Assembly (NCBI GenBank): GCA_024405455.1
Contig: JAKSOT010000004.1
Span: forward strand, 1-55,652
Direction: 5' to 3'
DNA: 55,652 bases
Source of the DNA: Akkermansia sp.
GTDB lineage: Bacteria; Verrucomicrobiota; Verrucomicrobiia; Verrucomicrobiales; Akkermansiaceae
Shown here: one piece after another, positions 53,332 to 55,652 of the stretch
Layout: each line of letters starts with the position of its first letter
How positions within the stretch are numbered: the stretch's first letter is position 1
Notes under the pieces: generated by a model
Database searches by the model: none
What the model was told of the DNA's origin: nothing
The model's input: only the letters and a program-made list of their open reading frames with translations
Translations under genes and position numbers: made by a program

Positions 53332-54046
53332 GGAGGCCATGGCACAGGCTCTGTACGACTACTGGTTCGTGCAGTTCGATTTCCCAGATGAAAACGGCAA
53401 GCCCTACAAGTCCAGCGGTGGCAAGATGGTGTGGAATGACAAGCTCAAGCGTGAGATACCGGAAGGGTGGACAACAGAAACGGTTGGCGAGATTACTATG
53501 TGCCATGATTCTCGCAGGATTCCCTTATCGGGGAAAGTGCGTGAGACAATGCAAGGCGATATCCCTTATTACGGTGCAACAGGCATTTTTGGATATGTGA
53601 ATCGTCACATTTTTGAAGGAGACTTTGTATTACTAGCTGAGGACGGCTCAGTGATGACAGAAAAAGGACGACCGATTGTCCAACGCGTATCTGGCAAGGT
53701 ATGGATAAACAACCATGCCCACGTCTTGCAACCCAGCAAGGAACACGGTTGCAAGTTGCTAATGATGATACTTTCTGAAATACCTGTTGAAAAGATAAAG
53801 ACAGGTTCAATACAGGCCAAAATCAATCAAGCGAATCTGAGCGCATATTGTCTGGCAAAAATACCCCGCACCCTTATTTGTCGGACGAATAAGATTCTTG
53901 ATGAAATAGATTCAAGACTACTAGCGCTAGCAAGAGAAATAAATACTCTTACCAAGCAGCGTGACCTCCTCCTGCCCCTGCTGATGAGCGGTCAGGTGCA
54001 GGTCAAGCCGCAAGGGGAGCTAAATTATCATTTAGCTGCCGATTAA
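53330..54046 (+). CDS. hsdS: Type I restriction specificity subunit, C-terminal half (partial hsdS)
   Basis: The 238-residue frame is the second half of a type I restriction-modification specificity protein. It begins in the central conserved region (LEAMAQALYDYWFVQFDFPDENGKPYKSSGGKMVWN). A second target-recognition domain follows (IPEGWTTETVGEITMC to LAKIPR) and the C-terminal coil (REINTLTKQRDLLLPLLMSGQVQV). The frame is open back to 53246 but has no ATG and no first recognition domain. The first codon given here is TTG. The last residues (GELNYHLAAD) are read through repeat copy B. As it stands this is a silent half gene. Confidence 0.85.
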   Translation: MEAMAQALYDYWFVQFDFPDENGKPYKSSGGKMVWNDKLKREIPEGWTTETVGEITMCHDSRRIPLSGKVRETMQGDIPYYGATGIFGYVNRHIFEGDFVLLAEDGSVMTEKGRPIVQRVSGKVWINNHAHVLQPSKEHGCKLLMMILSEIPVEKIKTGSIQAKINQANLSAYCLAKIPRTLICRTNKILDEIDSRLLALAREINTLTKQRDLLLPLLMSGQVQVKPQGELNYHLAAD

Positions 54047-54521
54047 GGCGGATTTTCCGAGAAAGCACAGCATTTAATAGGCCGATGTGGTGTTCTTCCT
54101 CTTCAGAGAGGTCAGGAACGAGGAATCGCATGATTTGCTGTTTGTCACCCCTTGGCATTTTTGCTCCCTTCTTCCCAGCCATTGCGTGGTCAAAGAAAGC
54201 ATCCTGCATGAGCACTGCATATAGGAAATCTGGAGAATGATGTGGATGGACACGGAAGACTAATACATCTGGGGAACATCCCCCTGTGCAGTCGGCTTGC
54301 CAAATCTTCTTCAGATAGGGTCGTATGTTTGCCACCAGTACGTCGCCTGGTTCGAATTTTGTCAAGGAGACCTTATTGGGCGGGAGTTTTTGTGCTGTTT
54401 CTCTCCCTGCCTTGTTTGGCATGAGAGAATCTGTGGTCACGTATGTCTCCAGCGAAACAGCATCACTGCTGATTCGCTCCCCTACATAAGTGGCAAGCAT
54501 CGACAATGCAACGTGGCTCAT
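54003..54521 (-). CDS. hsdS: Type I restriction specificity subunit, N-terminal half (partial hsdS)
   Basis: The 172-residue product has a first target-recognition domain (MSHVALSMLATYVGERISSDAVSLETYVTTDSL ... FRVHPHHSPDFLYAVLMQ). It is followed by the central coil EEEHHIGLLNAVLSRKIRLNRQLNDNL. It then breaks off after reading through repeat copy B (LAPLAA, stop). Full HsdS proteins have two recognition domains and about 400 residues. It has its own promoter. Inverting the DNA between copies A and B would continue it into the half gene at 53330-54046. Confidence 0.87.
   Translation of the reverse strand: MSHVALSMLATYVGERISSDAVSLETYVTTDSLMPNKAGRETAQKLPPNKVSLTKFEPGDVLVANIRPYLKKIWQADCTGGCSPDVLVFRVHPHHSPDFLYAVLMQDAFFDHAMAGKKGAKMPRGDKQQIMRFLVPDLSEEEEHHIGLLNAVLSRKIRLNRQLNDNLAPLAA
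54022..54039 (-). repeat. hsdS recombination repeat, copy B (inverted)
   Basis: Reverse complement of copy A, 18 of 18 nt identical. The surrounding bases form a small palindrome AGCTAAAT-TATC-ATTTAGCT. Copies A and B bound a segment of about 0.7 kb that could invert. Confidence 0.9.
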
Positions 54522-54530
54522 GCAAGCGCG

Positions 54531-54559
54531 AGTATACGCCAATCCGCCCCAAAAGGCAA
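54531..54559 (-). promoter_or_regulatory. Promoter of the hsdS N-terminal half
   Basis: On the minus strand TTGCCT (54554-54559), a 17-nt spacer and TATACT (54531-54536). The ATG at 54521 follows after 9 nt, so the leader is only a few nucleotides. Confidence 0.65.
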
Positions 54560-54592
54560 GCGTTTCACGCCTTGTATAGAGAGCCAGGGTTG

Positions 54593-55582
54593 CTAACTAA
54601 TATATTTTCGGTGAGCCAGTTTAACATTGTTTTGGTTGACCTGTGCGTAATGCAGTGTGGTGTCTACTCGTACATGCCCCAGAAGTTTTTGCACCTGCTC
54701 GATGGGCATCCCTTTATCGATAGCCATGGTCGCCATGGTGCGGCGGAACTTGTGGGGGTGAATATGGTGGATGTTGGCGCGGGAGCCGACGGCGCGAAGA
54801 CGACTTTCCACCCCACCGATAGTCAGGCGGGAATGAGGAGCATGCAGTGAGACGAAAAGCGCTGGGTTATCATCGGAGCGCTCGCGTAGATAATTGAGCA
54901 AATGAATCTTTGCGCGGGCGTTGAAGTAGACCTCACGCTCTTTGTTGCCTTTGCCAAATACCACACATTGGCGTTCTTGGAAGTCGATATCCTGCCGGTT
55001 CATCTTGACCAATTCGCCGACGCGAATGCCGGTGGACACGAGGAGGTCAATCATGGCCAAGTCGCGGGGTTCGATGCAGGAATCACGCAGGACTTCCAGA
55101 TTCTCATCGGTCAGCACTTCCTTGATGAGTGACTCTGCTCGCACCTTGCGGATGCGGCGCACAGGGCTCTTGCGGATGAGGTCTTCATCCTCCAGCCATG
55201 AGAAAAAACTGGAGAAGATGCGGCGGATATTGTCAATGGTCACGCGGCTGAGCGAGCGGGTTTCCTGGATAGAGGCGAGGAAGCTGCGGATGTCTGCGGT
55301 AGTGATGGCATCCATAGGTTTATCAATGGCGGTCAACAGCTTGTGGAGTGTAGAGTGGTAGTAGGTCAAGGATTTCTCAGAGCAGCCCTCCAAACGCTTT
55401 GCGGCGATGAACGCCTGCTCCAGATCGTTGTTTTCTCGCATGCATCGCACGCCATCGGATTCTCTCGGCGTTATCTCCACCTGTTCCAGTTCTTTGAGCA
55501 GGACTTCTCGAAGAGCATCCCTTTCTGCCTGCGGGAAGTGGGATAGCTTAGCCAGTACGTTGTTGATGAGATTCTGCTTCAT
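54593..55582 (-). CDS. Tyrosine recombinase, likely hsdS invertase
   Basis: The 329-residue product has an N-terminal SAM-like DNA-binding domain (about 55-145) and a complete tyrosine-recombinase catalytic domain. The catalytic residues are Arg in TGIRVGELVKM, Lys in GKGNKER, His-x2-Arg in HPHKFRRTMAT, His in LLGHVRVDTT and the nucleophile Tyr in TLHYAQV. It lies between the two hsdS recombination repeats B and C, so its likely job is inversion at those sites, as with Xer-like enzymes of other phase-variable hsdS loci. It also resembles XerC/D; integration or dimer resolution is the alternative. Confidence 0.9.
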   Translation of the reverse strand: MKQNLINNVLAKLSHFPQAERDALREVLLKELEQVEITPRESDGVRCMRENNDLEQAFIAAKRLEGCSEKSLTYYHSTLHKLLTAIDKPMDAITTADIRSFLASIQETRSLSRVTIDNIRRIFSSFFSWLEDEDLIRKSPVRRIRKVRAESLIKEVLTDENLEVLRDSCIEPRDLAMIDLLVSTGIRVGELVKMNRQDIDFQERQCVVFGKGNKEREVYFNARAKIHLLNYLRERSDDNPALFVSLHAPHSRLTIGGVESRLRAVGSRANIHHIHPHKFRRTMATMAIDKGMPIEQVQKLLGHVRVDTTLHYAQVNQNNVKLAHRKYIS

Positions 55583-55591
55583 GGTAGGGCT

Positions 55592-55620
55592 ATTATATCA
55601 GCTGGGCAAAATCCTGCCAC
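55592..55620 (-). promoter_or_regulatory. Promoter of the recombinase gene
   Basis: On the minus strand GTGGCA (55615-55620), a 17-nt spacer and a consensus TATAAT (55592-55597). The ATG at 55582 is 9 nt downstream. Confidence 0.6.
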
Positions 55621-55637
55621 CCGCTACCTGGCGTAGA

Positions 55638-55652
55638 GATAAATGATAATTT
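55638..55652 (+). repeat. hsdS recombination repeat, copy C (cut by window edge)
   Basis: GATAAATGATAATTT at the last bases of the window shares 13 contiguous nt (TAAATGATAATTT) with copy A and has the same orientation. In the matching frame it reads EINDN, the same HsdS position, so another hsdS segment probably continues to the right. Confidence 0.7.

Noticed and set aside
53330-54521. hsdS as a decayed pseudogene
   Set aside because: Both halves are intact frames, break at the same 18-nt repeat in opposite orientation and sit by a complete recombinase, so a switchable split gene explains the data better.
54593-55582. Integrase of a phage or integrative element
   Set aside because: No tRNA attachment site, excisionase or phage gene is nearby, and the matching repeats lie inside hsdS.

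Overview
The window reads as a chromosomal segment of a GC-rich bacterium, most likely a member of the Verrucomicrobiota (PVC group). That placement is an inference. It rests on a MurC-MurB fusion, a Bacteroidota-like three-subunit succinate dehydrogenase/fumarate reductase with menaquinone genes, many ribosomal-protein genes without a Shine-Dalgarno sequence, and several genes whose -10 box lies only 6-10 nt before the start codon. No rRNA or tRNA gene and no insertion sequence was seen.

Layout. 315-9857 is a joined str and S10 operon (rpsL-rpsG-fusA-rpsJ-rplC-rplD-rplW-rplB-rpsS-X-rplV-rpsC-rplP-rpmC-rpsQ-rplN). It has no tuf, and a foreign-looking exported coiled-coil gene (X) sits between rpsS and rplV. 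It ends at a strong terminator. 9965-18701 holds mixed housekeeping genes: membrane phosphoesterase, DNA alkylation repair protein, LigA, PfkB kinase, signal peptidase I, squalene/phytoene synthase, an envelope TPR-like protein and a LolA-like protein. 18805-28355 combines energy metabolism (acetate CoA-transferase, SdhC-A-B) with a surface-glycan block of two divergent acyltransferases and two glycosyltransferases. 28570-30002 is an AbiE toxin-antitoxin pair. 30006-37821 (minus strand) carries a LysE exporter, HD nuclease, SecG, PanD, Nth, a small lipoprotein, two membrane-anchored coiled-coil paralogues and PNPase. 38356-44784 carries RadC, a TatD-like hydrolase, a large exported protein, RNase HII, YraN, a U32 protein, Hpt and S16. 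45206-51368 holds MurC-MurB, Ddl, FtsQ and a MenC-MenE fusion.

The right end (51369-55652) is a rearranged accessory region. A second AbiE pair is flanked by a direct repeat of the menE 3' end. Beyond it lie two halves of a type I restriction specificity gene (hsdS) in opposite orientation and a complete tyrosine recombinase. An 18-bp inverted repeat inside the hsdS coding sequence, with a third partial copy at the window edge, marks this as an invertible, phase-variable specificity locus. Flipping the 0.7-kb segment would join the two halves into one HsdS of about 404 residues.

Between genes there is a recurrent AT-rich family of 7-nt tandem repeats, usually within about 20 nt of a GC-rich hairpin and with consistent polarity. 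Two of these spacers (near 38 kb and 45 kb) share further sequence and look like copies of one dispersed element.
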